A DNA stretch of 64,000 nt from assembly GCA_030544215.1 (NCBI GenBank), contig JARZZO010000002.1, positions 83,179,150 through 83,243,149 of the forward strand, written 5' to 3'. This DNA comes from Zantedeschia hybrid cultivar (taxonomy: Eukaryota > Streptophyta > Magnoliopsida > Alismatales > Araceae). This document shows, piece by piece, positions 1 to 12,020 of the stretch. The notes below the pieces were generated by a model, which searched no databases, was not told the DNA's origin, and worked only from the letters and a program-made list of their open reading frames with translations. Position numbers and translations under genes: made by a program. Numbering within the stretch: position 1 is the first letter of the stretch; every line of letters begins with the position of its first letter.

Positions 1-1897
1 TTAATAGAATTCATAGGCTCTTCAAATTACAAGTAATTGGATAAATCTTAAAGTCAAGTCTTCACTAAGTATACCTATCTCTCTACCTCAATCATATCTT
101 CTATTGTCCTCGACAAACGTGCAATCACATTTAGTATGCCTTGAATCACCTCTCCATCAATATGCACTTGACGACTGTACATTACTCGAGGATTTAAAAA
201 ATAACCTACATTTAGATGAAAAATTACTAATGTCAATTTAATAAATAATCTCCCATGTAACAGTATAAGACTTCACTTACCAGCTGTATGCAAGTCGTAG
301 TGTAATGTACTTTCCCACCTGACATCAATAAGGTCCCACCACTTCATATAAGTGTTGAGAAATGCGTTCTTGATGTGCACCTTATCAATGTCAATTACCT
401 CGTACAAATATCCCATGTAATTCTTATCATCCCCATACACCAATTTTAACACCTGTACAAGAGGTTCCACCAACTTCAGATAAGTCTCCATATTACTCCA
501 AAATTTTTTATTCTCTATGATTTTTCTCACTTCCAAATGTTCAGATTTAGATTCATTGGAGGTGGTCCGCATATACTCCAAGAACTCTTTATTAAACTAG
601 CAAAGATTCTAAAGAAATAAAATTAGATGCAAATCGTGTAGGCCCCGCACGGATGAGATCTCGACCTCCAGATGTTTTTTCTCTGAACATATTCAAGATC
701 CTGGGATGACCATAAATAAATTGGGTAATTCTTTGGGCTCTCTTTACTGTCTTGCTGATAGTCGGATCCTTACCAATGTCTTCAAGCATCAAGTCCAGAC
801 TATGCGCTGCACATGGGATCTAATAAAGGTGTTTGCGCTTGTCCATTAACTTCTTCCTTGCAGTTTTATAACTTGGTTCATTATCGGTGACCACCTGGAC
901 AACATTTTCCTCTCCAATTTCCTGCACCATCTCCATCAAACCAAACAAATATTTTGCATTCTTTGAATAGTTTGATGCATCAACAGATTTCATAAAAATT
1001 ATCCCTTCTGTGCAATAAAGAAAATTAATCATAGACTTCTTCGTGGTACCAGTCCAGCCATCACATAATTGTGCATCCTCTCTCCTTCCATACTGCCTTA
1101 AAACTTTCAACCCACTGTTGAAGTTCCTCGTATTCTCCATCAAGCCCCCGTCTATATATGTCTCGACGTGTGGGGACTTTGAACCCACGACCATGATCTG
1201 CTATCGCATCAATCATAGGCTGAAAATAAGGAGACTGAGCAGCATATGAGGTAACACATGCATGCAAAAACCATTTGCAGATGCCTTTAAAAGTATGTCC
1301 TGCCGCTTCAGCTGACTTTTTTACTCCTCTCATTGCTTGCTTGATTTTTGGCTGAGTAGAACTCTGTCTTCTAAAAAGATAATTGTCCATAAGACCCACT
1401 TGGCCTGTAGGTTGACTTGTGCCTCTTGTTGATGGTCCATCACCTCTCCTTCGGGCTTCGTCTTCTTGTTGATGCCACAAACTCTCTCTTCTAGCTGCAG
1501 CCATCTCAGGATCATCATCATCATCATCACTAGAATCTACAATTTGTTCAGCCCTTTGCCTCTCACGTATAGAAATCCCACTGGCCGCAGTATACATCCC
1601 TTTGCCTTTTGTATTATGTCTACCTGAAATTTCGCCTTGGAGTTCAACCTCATCTTCATTCTTTTGTTCTTTTTGTGCTTTTCGGCCACGCAACAATTTA
1701 CGCATCTCATTGACAACTTGTCGGGGACAAACAGTACACCTTGTCACCTGTCATGTCTTCCCTGCTAAATGTTCTTTCCCTCGAGTGATTCCACCACCCA
1801 TCTCTTTGCCACAATATTTGCATTTCACTCTCCTCTTTGCAGTATTAACTAAGGTGATATGGACCCACCCTGGGTCTTGCTCTTGTTGTTCATCCAT
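1..1897 (-). pseudogene. hAT-superfamily transposase (BED finger + DUF659) pseudogene
   Basis: Translation of the minus strand from about 1897 gives a BED-like zinc-finger start (MDEQQEQDPGW, then CKYCGK and EHLAGK), an acidic D-rich linker near 1530, and a DUF659-type core with the motifs CDGWTG, VVTDNEPSYK, IPCAAHSLDLMLEDIGK and GPTRFASNFISL. These are typical of plant hAT-like transposases. The frame is broken by a TGA at about 1753-1751, a small deletion near 1061-1066 (before DGWTG), a TAG replacing an expected Trp at 822-820, and a frameshift near 592. A good donor (GTAAGT) follows LHTAG near 277. An acceptor near 212 continues with YFLNPRVMYSRQVHIDGEVI, the usual next exon, which ends in a stop near 85. 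The gene is a dead DNA-transposon or domesticated-transposase relic. The hAT dimerisation domain is not seen and may lie outside the window. Family assignment is firm; exact exon ends are inferred. Confidence 0.85.
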
Positions 1898-1951
1898 ATT
1901 CCTACAACACATAAAAAAAAAAGTAGAAACAAATATAAGAACATTTGGCAT

Positions 1952-2790
1952 TATGCTCCTAGTTTAAAACATGTAATTAAATTTAATTAGACTCCAATTG
2001 ATGTTTAATTTAAGTAATTAGACAAAAGCCCCAATTTTTAACTGCTAATTAGAGCCAAAATTGGGGATTTCTCCTAATTAACCGTCGATCAACACAATTG
2101 ACAGCACACTCCTATTTTAAAACATGTAATGAAGTTTAATTAGGCTCCAATTGATGTTTAATTTAAGTAATTAGACAAAAGCCCCAATTTTTAACTGTTA
2201 ATTAGGGCCAAAATTGGAGATTTTCCCTAATTAACCGTCGATCAACACAATTGACAGCACACTCCTATTTTAAAGCATGCAATGAAGCTTAATTAGGCTC
2301 CAATTGATGTTTAATTTAAGCAAGGATGGCAGTACCGGTACTGGTACCGGTATCGGTGGGTACCGGTACCGGCCGGTATCGGCCCGGTACCGGTGCCGGC
2401 CGATACTGCCAACCATGAATTTAAGTAATTAGACAAAAGTCCCAATTTTTAACCGTTAATTAAGGCCAAAATTGGGGATTTCCCCTAATTAACCGTCGAT
2501 CAACACAATTGACAGCACACTCCTATTTTAAAACATACAATGAAGCTTAATTAAACTCCAATTGATGTTTAATTTAAGTAATTAGACAAAAACCTCAATT
2601 TTTAACCGCTAATTATGGCCAAAATAGGAGATTTCCCCTAATTAACCGTCGATCAACGTAATTGACAACACACTCCTAGTTTAAAACATGCAATGAAGCT
2701 TAATTAGGCTCTAATTGATGTTTATTTTAAGTAATTAAACAAAAAACCCAATTTTTAACCACTAATTAGAGCCAAAATCGGGGGTTGTCT
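1952..2790. repeat. 155-bp AT-rich tandem repeat, five copies
   Basis: The phrase CTCCTA(T/G)TTTAAAACATG recurs at about 1952, 2107, 2262, 2517 and 2671. Successive spacing is close to 155 bp, except for one interval lengthened by an inserted MITE at 2321-2417. Each unit also carries AATTGATGTTTAATTTAAG, a TTAATTAGG block and CCGTCGATCAACAC. Copies differ by scattered substitutions. The array lies immediately upstream of the hAT pseudogene on its strand, so it could be subterminal repeat DNA of that transposon or an unrelated minisatellite. No coding potential is seen. Confidence 0.9.
2321..2417. mobile_element. 97-bp TACCGG-rich hAT-type MITE with 8-bp TSD
   Basis: This 97-bp insertion interrupts one 155-bp repeat unit. 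It is flanked by perfect 8-bp direct repeats AATTTAAG (2313-2320 and 2418-2425), and the uninterrupted neighbouring units show the empty site. Ends are near-matching inverted repeats: CAAGGATGGCAGTA at the left, and TACTGCCAACCATG at the right, which reads CATGGTTGGCAGTA in reverse. An 8-bp target duplication and CA-starting inverted ends are hallmarks of hAT elements. The interior is almost entirely overlapping TACCGG/ACCGGT palindromes. Confidence 0.85.
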
Positions 2791-3049
2791 ATTTTATCAA
2801 GAAAATGAACGTAAATAATCTAAGAAATATGTAACAAACTAAAAAATAATCACTACATTAAAATATAAATCATACCTTCTTTTTTTCTTCCACCCAAAAC
2901 GGTGAAAACGTCTCCGGAAAAGGGTGAAAACGTCTCTGGCGGTGGTGGCGGGCGGCGGCGGCGGTTCTTTCCCCTCCTTCCCCTCCCACTGCAAAAAACC
3001 AGAATCCCCTCTCACAAATCTGTTTCTATGAGAGGGGTGTTTCACGGGC

Positions 3050-3190
3050 GTACCGGACCGGTACCGGTCCGGTACAGTCATTTTTATTTTTATTTTATGG
3101 TACCGGCCCTAAATGGGGGTACCGGTACCGGTACCGGCCCGTACCGGTACGGTACCGGCCCGTACCGGTACGGTACCGGCCGAAACTGCC
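3050..3190. repeat. Second TACCGG-rich cluster, probably a related MITE
   Basis: Dense ACCGGT/TACCGG palindromes occur at 3050-3075 and 3099-3183, separated by an AT-rich stretch. The right end, CCGAAACTGCCATCCATG, resembles the right terminus of the MITE at 2321-2417. No matching left inverted repeat or target duplication was found, so boundaries are uncertain. Short open frames across it are artefacts of the repeat. Confidence 0.5.
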
Positions 3191-4084
3191 ATCCATGCCC
3201 TCCGCAGAGATGGACTCAGAGAGAAGCATTTCGCCTACCTTGCATGCAAGGGAGGCCATAGCGCCCTGTCTTTTTCTCCCAAAAGAAGGTACATAATAGA
3301 GGAAGTATAATAATAGGAAAGAAGAGATATTCTTCTTTCCCATAAAACTAAAACTACATTACTAGCAGAAGCCCACAAATAAAACAAGTACAAATCACCT
3401 TACGTCTAAATAAATCTCTCGGAAAATAAGACTGCACCAATACTAGCACTTGCAAAGTACATAATACGCTTGTGTCTTGCTTGCACAATCGATTGACTGA
3501 TGACGATTATGTCTTCTAGCACCAGATAGCAAAATGTTACATCTCTCTTCTTTAAGTAAATTGTTGGGCTCCCACTTCCCTTTTGCAGGTTTTGCATGCC
3601 GTTGGCCATTATTTGTCTCGTCACAAAAGAAAGAACTGACCTGCTTCATTGTTAATTTATATGCCAAGAATAGCAGCCTTCTCAACCCACTCTTCATTAC
3701 TCCAAGTCCAAGCATCCAAAAAATCTGGAGAATCCCAAGCAGCTGGGTTCTCCTTCTTAGGAGAGATTCACTCATTGGGTTATGGTGTTTTGCTCTCACC
3801 TTCCTCCTTTGAGAACTCCTGTGCATTGGGTGAAATCCGGCTTTAATGGAATTGGCCAGTTTATTGCTATCTGAAGATGTCAGCAGCAAACCTGTTGAAG
3901 ACCATCCTCCTTTATGGCCTGTGAGAGGTTTGCATCTTCTACAGAATCCCTCGCAGTATTAACCAGGGAAGGCTCGCAAAGATATTTGTAGCTATATGGA
4001 AAAAGTTCCTGCCTCAACTCTGCACTGTGAGGCGATGAATCCGAGCTGGTTATCTTTTTTTCACACACTTACCTCGGCTAAGTA
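3191..4084. other. Unassigned intergenic stretch with possible exon debris
   Basis: No gene was recognised. On the minus strand a short open stretch at about 4068-3880 (including the peptide SSPHSAELRQELFPYSY) is followed by a GT that could serve as a donor. I could not assign it to a family, and it may be chance or a degraded exon. 3443-3889 carries further uninterrupted but unrecognised frames. Confidence 0.3.
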
Positions 4085-5092
4085 ACCCTTCCAGGCCCCT
4101 CTGAACTTCTCTCCTTGCCAGTAAATGCACAAGTCATCATTCCAAGCAAGGTGGAATCAATTGCCACGAGCGGAACTGTGAGTTACCCCCTGCCAGGCCC
4201 CTCTCAGCTTCTCTCCTGATCGGTGATGAGGAACTGGGGTCACAATTATCCCCACTGTCACTGGTCCAGTCTCACTAATCCCAGCACTAGGGTGCACTCT
4301 GATCCATCAACCTAATGCCGATCAACCTAACTGGGTGCCTCTCTGTCCCCATCATCCACCTTTTGTGCTGGGGCCCCTCAACCAAACACACCTAGGCCAC
4401 AGCTGTGGGAGATAAACTTCTTGGCCATCCTTGCCCCATCCCGAACTGGAAAGCAGCAACGAAATAATTGCAACAATTAATGTTAGTAAGGGGGCTGCAG
4501 GTGGAAACTGGAAAGAGAATCAAGGCCATTTTAGTGAACATATCTGAGGTATCTTCAAAGGAGAGCTTATTTTTGCTCCCAAAGGGCTTTCACTACAACC
4601 ACCCGAAGAAAATAAGCAGAGGGAAAAGAGAGTTCCCCGATGAGTAGAAGAGAAAATGGTACCTTAGATTCCTCCCAAAGAAGAGATATACCAACTTTTC
4701 CGTGGGACTGTTAAAAGGAATACTGCATACTTTTTATAAAAAAATTCTAAATGATGTTATATCTTGAATACAACCACAGACAAAGTGAAGAAATGGGAAT
4801 TACTTGTGACAAGTTATTTGATTTCTTTTCAAACTATTCCCTTGCTGAAGCTGAACATGTTTCAGAGGTTCCCATAGATATTAGCAGTGGCATGAATGAG
4901 CTAGTATACAACCTCAGATGCATTACTAGTTTATCCTGGATAGGAAAATATTCTTGTTCATACTTTAAGGAGAGGTAATTCAGATCAAAAGTTAATCTAA
5001 AATTTCTAATCTAAGACTGCCATAAGGGATTTCACAAGTATGCCTACAAAGTGCAGATAACTTAATAAAAGTGTAAAGGAACACATCCTTAC

Positions 5093-5625
5093 TCGAAGGA
5101 AAAGAAAAGTGCCACCGATGCTTGCCAAGTCTGTATCAAGGGTTGGACAGAGCTGTACAGAAAAAGGCAATCCAAGAATAGAAGGAACCCCATGAAAGAA
5201 ACAATCCTGATGTGAGAGAGCATAGAAACCGTAGGAGTCGTTTCAATGTATTCTACTCTCTTTTGGGCAAGCCAGTGCAAAGCCTTGATCAGAAGCAGGG
5301 CAGTGACCATTGCAAGAAAACCAACAGAAAAATCTTGTCGGAAGATCGTGATAGCAAAAAGAATCTCCATCACCTCCCGCCAAGACTGTTCGTTCAACCG
5401 CTCAACTTCTGCTTCTCGAAGAGAGCCCAGAAAGAAGCACTTGACCAATTGCCACATGATGCACATGATGACCAGACCCATGTTCAGAAGAAGCACCAAA
5501 GAGATCTTGGAGGTGGATAAGTACACCATGGCTGGATAGAACTGCTCTCTACTGTTAAATGCATGGTAAATGACTGCGACTGCACCCAGAAAACTAAGTC
5601 CGGCATACGTTCCGAGCTTCATCAT
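5093..5625 (-). CDS. HRD1: HRD1-like ERAD E3 ubiquitin ligase, first coding exon (N-terminal membrane domain)
   Basis: The 178-residue open frame begins MMKLGTYAGLSFLGAV and contains YLSTSKISLVLLLNM, FLGSLREAEVERLNEQ, MEILFAITIFRQDFS and LHWLAQKRVEYIETTP. This is the highly conserved N-terminus of plant HRD1 (synoviolin-type) RING ligases, which act in the ER membrane to ubiquitinate misfolded proteins. It spans about five of the hydrophobic membrane segments. The RING-H2 domain should lie in later exons. The exon ends at TTCGA followed by GTAAGG, a good donor, leaving the final codon split. No HRD1 exon 2 or RING motif was found downstream in this window, and a hAT pseudogene lies further along, so this is more likely an isolated duplicated gene fragment than a working gene. 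The start is the double Met typical of the family. A broken inverted copy lies at 12478-13004. Confidence 0.75.
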
Positions 5626-5879
5626 TTCCTAGTGTCCATTGCAGGAAAGCAAAACCACTTGGTCAGATGACTCAGATCAGAAAGCTTCATCAAAATGGAA
5701 ACTTTGTCAAAATGAGAGCTATGCAACATATTGGATAACGTAAGAAAATAAATAAATAACTGAATTTCCTCTCCAACTGAATATAAGAGGATGTGAGATG
5801 TCATTGTTTTTCCCTTTCTTCTGCTTTTTCCCCTTTATTTGAGGGAGATTTACTAAAAGCCATGATTATGGACATTCAA

Positions 5880-6800
5880 AATTGTTCAAGAAACTAATGC
5901 ATAAAGAGTTTTGTGATCCTCCATTCCTGATTAACGTCAAAATGTGCCACTTTGTTATTGCAGGTCTGCTATTGGGTATATAGACATGAATCAGAAAGAT
6001 AACATCAAGCCAGATCTGATAATTAAACAGAACAGATGCAAAGCGGGTCAGGTCTGGTTGGGGAATAATTTATTGGGCCTATTTTTGGGTCTATTCAGAC
6101 CTGATTCATACCCGCCTAATTGACAGTCCTAGTCTCACCCCCAATCTCCCCAACTTGACCCTATCCACAAATGTTCTTATTTTCCTCTAAGAATTACTTC
6201 AGATTTTCTACCCTAAATGTTTGTCAAAATTTTATTTTCTTGCCTAGCTTACCAAGGTGTTCTTCAGATTCACAATTATTAGATGCATGTCAGTATAGAT
6301 ATAGTCTTTATGACGTGAAGAAAACTATGGAGCATCCTTATTTTGATGCCTAGATCTTTTTCTTTTTTAGAAAAGAATTTGACGTTTCATATAAAACAAA
6401 TCTTTGAGATATGTAATATTCAGCAGGTTATTGTTGTACAATAAGAGCATCCATATTTTGATGCATTAGATTTTTATTTGAAAAAAGATTGTGATGTTTA
6501 ACATTAAAAAATCATTTGAAATACCTGTAAATAAAGAAATATTCAATAGACTACTGTTGTATCATCTCACATTTACCCCCTAAAAATTTAAAAATTTATG
6601 CTGTCAAAGTTCCTTCAAAAGGGTCACTTTGTTATAGGCATATGCTATCGGATATGTAGACCGAAGTAAATCTTGGCTTCAAATTGGGATGGTACTTAAT
6701 AGGACTAAGTTAATTGGGTCTGGTCTAGTTCAGGTATGACTTATCGGTGCTAGTTTTGTGTCTACTATAACTGACCCATATCCACCTGATTGACAGCCCT
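5880..6800. repeat. Left-arm-specific stretch with local duplications
   Basis: The phrase TATGGACATT(C/T)(A/G)AAATTGTTCAAG occurs near 5866 and again near 6805. The text after the first copy (to about 6135) partly resembles the text before the second (about 6630-6800), including CTATTGGGTATATAGAC/CTATCGGATATGTAGAC and GATTGACAG-like ends. A second, shorter duplication of roughly 115 bp begins with GAGCATCC at 6331 and 6446. No coding sequence is seen. This explains why the left arm is longer here than the right arm. Confidence 0.55.
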
Positions 6801-7998
6801 AATTATGGACATTTGAAATTGTTCAAGTATTATGTTAATCAATAGTTCTAGGAAATCTAAGTATTCCCATGCTGTTAGAGAATCCTGACGTGCACAATGG
6901 TGTAAGTAAATTAACCAAAAAAAAGAACATTCTCTTCTTGAGAAGACAAGAAAACTATGGCAGCGGATAAGGACATGAAAGAAAAAAGAAAAAGAAGAAG
7001 AACCAACCTCTAGAAGCTCGCTCTAGGGCAATGACACATGCACACATATAGAAAAATCGCATCGCGGAGGCTAATGAATGTGAGAGAGAGAAGCTACTCT
7101 CGTAGAGGATAGATTGGAACAAATATAAATCTGTATCAACTACTAGGACTAAGACTTGCGATGAATTGCCTCCAACGAAGATAAACTAAATAATTAGTCC
7201 ATTTTCTCTCATCTTTTGGTTTAATCATATGTACGAATAAGAAAAATAAAAAATAAAAAAGACCTCTCCAAAGGAAACATGAACAAATTCTAAAGAAGAA
7301 TAAGAAAATAAGAACCTCCACGAGTAGGTAGCCGTTGACAGTTCTCAAGCGGTCTTGGTCAATACTGATCTCCTCTTTCTTTCATTTTCTTTTTTGGGGG
7401 GTTGAAAGGGGGGGAGAAAGTGCACGAGAGAAAGAGAAAGACAAAGACATGGATGCAACAAGATCATGTTCTGTTGGGGGTATTAAATGAAGCCCAAGAA
7501 GATGCACTGTCAACATGCTAACCATGAGACTATTAGCTGTCACATATGTAAATCCAATATGACAAAATATTACTTAGTGATTATCTCTACATAGTGTACC
7601 ACATAAGATGACGCCAATATGCCTTATTAGAAACGAATAACAACATGACGCGTATGTGCAATAGTGGATCAAGTATATAACAACTTCCACTTTCGAGCTC
7701 ACTTGGACAGAACATTCATCACTCCAATCTAAACTGACTTTTAGGTATAAAAAGGAGGATTTATGATCACTTCAAGGAACTCCCACCATTACGAATGCGT
7801 GAATATCACACATGCATGGTGGGTCCGAATAATCAAAGACTTTCTATTCATTTCTTTATTTTTCTTTAGATAACTCTTTCCTAAAAAAAGAAAGTCTTCA
7901 ATTACTTGGGTCTACCACACATGCATGGCGCCCACGTATTTGTGACTATGAGAATTCCATCCTCCCTCATACAAAGATAATTCAAATTTAAATTAAAG

Positions 7999-8794
7999 AC
8001 ATACAATAGAATTTTTTGTCGATAGAAGCGATATAAAAATATGATCATATCATCAAATCAACTTTATTTTATAAGATTTTTAATATTAAAATTATATGAT
8101 TCTATAAATTCATATTGAAGTAGCACAAAAATAGTTTAAACCAATACGGGCTTATGAAAAAGAGACCCGACAAGCTCAGGAAGGCTTAAAAGTCATGAAA
8201 GACTACATAGACCTAGGGTCCTCTGAAACCCACCATTTCACCTGTGCTCGGGTTACTGAGGCCAAGGAGAGCCGATTACCAAGGACCGGAGATAGTTTGA
8301 GAACATGCTCCTTTTAGCCTAAAGTGTTGTTGCTACGAATCGGCCATGGGTTAACATCTAGCCATAGTTGTGCCTGTCTAATATAATGTCGCCCGACACC
8401 AACCCAACATCATGAGATGTATTGTCATCGAATCTCAATTTTTGGCTTATCTACCTTCATAGGAAATTCCCCTAAAAAGGAGATTTGCCTCCAGTCAGCT
8501 TCGGATACCCACTAACTCAATGGGTCCTTAAACGATCTCCCTATGACAATCCACAGTGCACGGGTCCATTCAGCTAACTCCTCTAGGAGCAACTTACCCC
8601 TCTTCCTCTTCAAGGGAGAACATAAATAACCTAAGAACAGTCACCATGCAAAAAATATGCACCCTTGCGCACTAAACTCCTCGATAGCCTCTTCCTCAAG
8701 TGAGATCTAACTTAAGCATCAAAGCGTTAACCCTAAGAACCACCAGACCCCTTAATGCTCTTTCTTTCTATTCTAGTAGAAAATTCTACTATAT
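7999..8794. other. Spacer between inverted-duplication arms
   Basis: About 800 bp with no partner in either arm. It starts AT-rich and becomes more GC-balanced after 8160. No convincing open frame, splice pattern or repeat family was recognised. Confidence 0.5.
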
Positions 8795-10179
8795 GTCTTT
8801 CTTTTAGGTTTGAATTACCTTTGTATGAGAAAGGAAAAAATTCTCACAGTCACACATATATGCGTTTTCTAAGAAAGAGTCATCTAAGTAGAAAAAAAAA
8901 GAAAAATAGAAAATCTTTGATTATCTGGACCTACTATGCATATGTGATATTCACGTATTCGTAATTGCTCGAGTTCCTTAAGATGCTCTTAAATCCTTCT
9001 TTTTATATCTAAAATTCGATTTAGACTAAAATAATGAATGTTCTATCCAAGTGAACTCGAGATTGAGAAGGCAAGTGGTCATGTACTTGGTCCACGGTCG
9101 TACATATGCATCGTACCGTTATTCATTTCTGATGAAGCACATTAGTATCTACTTTATATGAGACACTATGTAGAGATAATCACTCAATAACATTTTACCA
9201 CATTAGATTAACATATATGTGGTTGTCAATAACCTCACAGTTAGTATGTTGGCAGTACAACTTGTTGGGTACCACTTATTGGCCCCAACAGACCACAATC
9301 CCATTGCACCCCATGTTTGTATATTTCTCTTTCCCCCTCCCCTCTCCTCTTTTGAGCCCACAGGAAAGGAAAGGAGAGAAAGAGGAGATTGGAGCCAAAC
9401 GAGACTGTGGATGAACACTGTCGACGGCTACTTGCTCGTAGAGGCTTTTATCCTTATTCACGTTTCTAGTTGGAGAGATCCTCATTTTTTTCTCATCTTT
9501 CATCGGAAGATGAGAGAAGATGAGCTAATTAGTTAATTTATCCTTATTGGAGCCAATTCATCGAGTGCCTTAACCCTAATAAGGATTTATATTTGTTCCA
9601 ATATGTCTTCTACTAGAACAATTTCTTATGTTTCTCTCTCTCTCATCGGTCTTTGTGATGTGATTTTTGTGTATGTTGCACCCCTAAGGAGGTTTTCTAG
9701 GTTGATTATTCTTCTTCTTTTTTCCTTTCATGTCCTTGCATGTTGCCATAATTTCCTCATCTTCTTAAGACAAGAATGTCCCCCCCCCCTTTTTTTTCTT
9801 TTTGTTAATTTACTTATGCCATTGTGCGTGTCGATGCTTTCTCTAACAGTATAGTTGTCAAGGCGTCAAGGCATTCCTAGGAAACCTAAAGGCTTAGGTG
9901 TCAAGGTGACCACTTAACCAGTGCCTAAGCGGCGACTTATGTGTTGCCTTGGAAAACAAACCTACTAAATATGTTGGTATTAATTATAGATTCTTTAATA
10001 TAAATAAAAAAATCCAATAAAATAAAAAATGAAAGAAATTGATCTATGTAATGAACTTGAACATATAAAAGAGTCGAATTAATGAACTTGAATACATGAT
10101 TGATAAATTTACGACAAAAACAACGAGAAAATATCAGTTAAAAATATCTAAAAGATAAAGAGGACCACAGTACTATGTA

Positions 10180-10575
10180 ACAGTGTGTGTGTGTGAATCT
10201 GTGTATACGTGTGCAGTGTGTATAAGAATGAAAGAGATTAAAAAGAGAGGGTTCGGCCCACCCCTGCCGCAGAGAGAGAAAGAGTGCCAATGTGAGAATG
10301 TGTGTGAGATAGAGATTAGAGAGACAGAGACCGAGAGTGAGAGAGATTAGAGAGGGGGATAGAGTCGCAGAGGGTTTCAGCCGTGTGGCGCACACACACA
10401 CACACACAGGGTCCTCGGCCTTGTGTGGCGCGCACACACACAGAGGGAGGAAGGGGTCGGTGTAGGCCGACTCCACTCTTGTGCGTGCGTGTGTGTGTGT
10501 GAGAGAGAGAGGTGGGGGGGGGGGGGGAGGAGTAGGTGTCGGCTTCGGCCCGAGAGAGAGAGAGAGAGGGGAGGT
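10180..10575. repeat. GT/CA and GA microsatellite cluster
   Basis: Contains (GT)n near 10182 and 10485, (CA)n near 10388 and 10432, (GA)n near 10500 and 10550, and a G-run at about 10513-10527. The open frames here are low-complexity artefacts. Confidence 0.9.
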
Positions 10576-10669
10576 GTCGGCTTCGGCCGGCTCCAAAGAG
10601 AGGCCTTCCCAGGCTCCACTATGTCTGTGTGGGAGCGAGAGAGAAGGGGGGATGAGGCATCGAACGGTA

Positions 10670-10790
10670 CCGGCAGGCGACGGCGTCCAGTGAAGGCGGT
10701 GGTGGCGCCGTCGTCCGGTTAAGGCGGCGGCGGCGACGGCGTCCAGTGAAGGCGGTGGTGGCGCCGGCGTCCGGTGAAGGCGGTGGTGGT
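10670..10790. repeat. GC-rich short tandem repeat (GGCGGTGGTGGCGCCG units)
   Basis: The block GACGGCGTCCAGTGAAGGCG followed by GTGGTGGCGCCG is repeated about 60 bp apart, and GGCGGTGGTGG recurs again at about 10778. It looks like a short minisatellite within the inserted element. Confidence 0.7.
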
Positions 10791-10847
10791 AGTGAGGCGA
10801 TCGGCGAAGGTGGGTGATGTTGGGGCAGCGGTGAAACCCTAGAAATA

Positions 10848-10882
10848 AGGGAAGGGGAGGGGGAGGGGGAGGGGGAGGGGAG
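10848..10882 (+). repeat. GGGGA tandem run with G-quadruplex potential
   Basis: Five successive G4-G5 tracts separated by single A residues. The pattern GGGG-A-GGGGG-A meets the usual sequence rule for an intramolecular G-quadruplex on the plus strand. Confidence 0.75.
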
Positions 10883-11299
10883 AAATGGCTCAGGATGTGG
10901 ACTGGAATGGGGTAGGGATGCAGAAAAGTTGGATCCGGACTTGATCCGGATCGGGACGGTTCCTATCGAGATCGAATCGGATTTAATCGGATCTTGAGAT
11001 ATTTCCGGATCTTCCGGAGACGGCGTGGCCAGCTATTTCTACGGCACTAGGTACGTACGATGGGCCACCTTCTCGGGCACCCACGATCTGCTCGGCATCA
11101 ACGGTGGAGAGGACGGTGATGGTCTTGATGAAGGGCTCTGCTGCGAGGGTCACCGACTAGACAGGGACACAAAGTCAATGACTCATCGTCGGTGCGGGTG
11201 GTAAAATCGTTGGTTTCCAAGGCGGTGTTGGAGGTTGAGGTGAGGAAGGCGATGATCTCGGCAGAAGGGCGGAGGAGGGATTCTGGTCTGGTCAGTGGC

Positions 11300-12020
11300 G
11301 GCGACAATGGTTAAGACGATGACGCGGAGATGAAGAAGGCGCACCTACCTCAAGGTGGGGGGGGGGAGATGCCGCCCAACTACTGATGCGGACGTGACGA
11401 ACGGCGACGACGGACGATGCCATGAGGAATGATGACGACGTAATGCACAGTGACGACGAACAGTTGCTGCAGAGGATGTGACGGCGATGACGATGAGGAG
11501 GACAGCAAATGTTATGACTCTCTCTCTCTCTCACACACACACACACATAACATCATCTTCTTGCTCGCGCATGACTAACGTGCACATTCCCAATGGACAC
11601 CTCCGTTAACACACTCCTCCCAGCATGGGCTCCGTCGAGCTCCTGCCTCGGCCCATGGACGCCCATGTGGATGACGAGTGCGCCCTCAGGGTCGGCATCC
11701 CCATGCGGGGCCTGCAAGTTCCCGCGGCGGAGGTGCATGAGCGGGTGCGTGCTTGCGCCGCACTTCGGTTCGGAGCAAGCTCGGCTTGGGGCGAGTGACC
11801 CGTCGAAGCGACTGAACCACGTGCCAGTTGCCCGCCGAGGGGCAGTGGCTCTAATAGCACCTCTGGCTTGGTTTTTTAGCGAATTCTTCCTACAGAGAAG
11901 GTGTGAAGAATTCGATTCAATTTTCATCCCTAGGAAGGGGGCCGGGGCGCCTTTAAGTGGGATCCGATACGCATTAAGCATATCGGTTCCTTGGGTCCAG
12001 GCAGACCAAGGCACTTAGGC
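11300..12020. other. GC-rich unassigned open region inside the 2.3-kb element
   Basis: Both strands are open for 140-150 codons around 11553-12018, a common by-product of high GC. I recognise neither translation. It could be captured host sequence in a Pack-MULE-like carrier, or non-coding. A CT/CA microsatellite sits at 11520-11548. Confidence 0.3.

Larger units (their letters stand above)
4085..7998. repeat. Left arm of a large degenerate inverted duplication
   Basis: Reading this arm in reverse reproduces the right arm at 8795-14010. Matched landmarks include the block starting TGATCCATCAACCTAATGCC near 4302, which appears inverted near 13765-13797; the HRD1 exon (5093-5625 against 12478-13004); the promoter-side sequence 5640-5870 (against 12205-12470); the block around 6880 (against about 9830); and 7640-7998 (against 8795-9120). 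Identity looks roughly 80-90 percent with many indels. Outside the HRD1 exon the arm is AT-rich and non-coding. Part of this arm (about 5880-6800) has no partner on the right. Confidence 0.8.

Noticed and set aside
2902..3310. Frames rich in Gly-Thr-Val-Pro across the TACCGG clusters
   Set aside because: Produced by the TACCGG repeat itself.
4751..4978. 75-codon plus-strand frame within the left inverted arm
   Set aside because: No recognisable motif, and the inverted counterpart near 13.1-13.3 kb is not conserved as a frame.
9603..9854. 83-codon hydrophobic plus-strand frame
   Set aside because: T-rich sequence gives hydrophobic residues by chance; the inverted partner region (about 6.9-7.1 kb) is not open.
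10138..10722. Open frames of 70-152 codons on both strands near 10.1-10.7 kb
   Set aside because: They translate GT/GA microsatellites into low-complexity peptides, with no gene structure.
11553..12018. Overlapping 141- and 153-codon frames on opposite strands
   Set aside because: Both open because of high GC; neither shows a recognisable domain, so neither is called as a gene.
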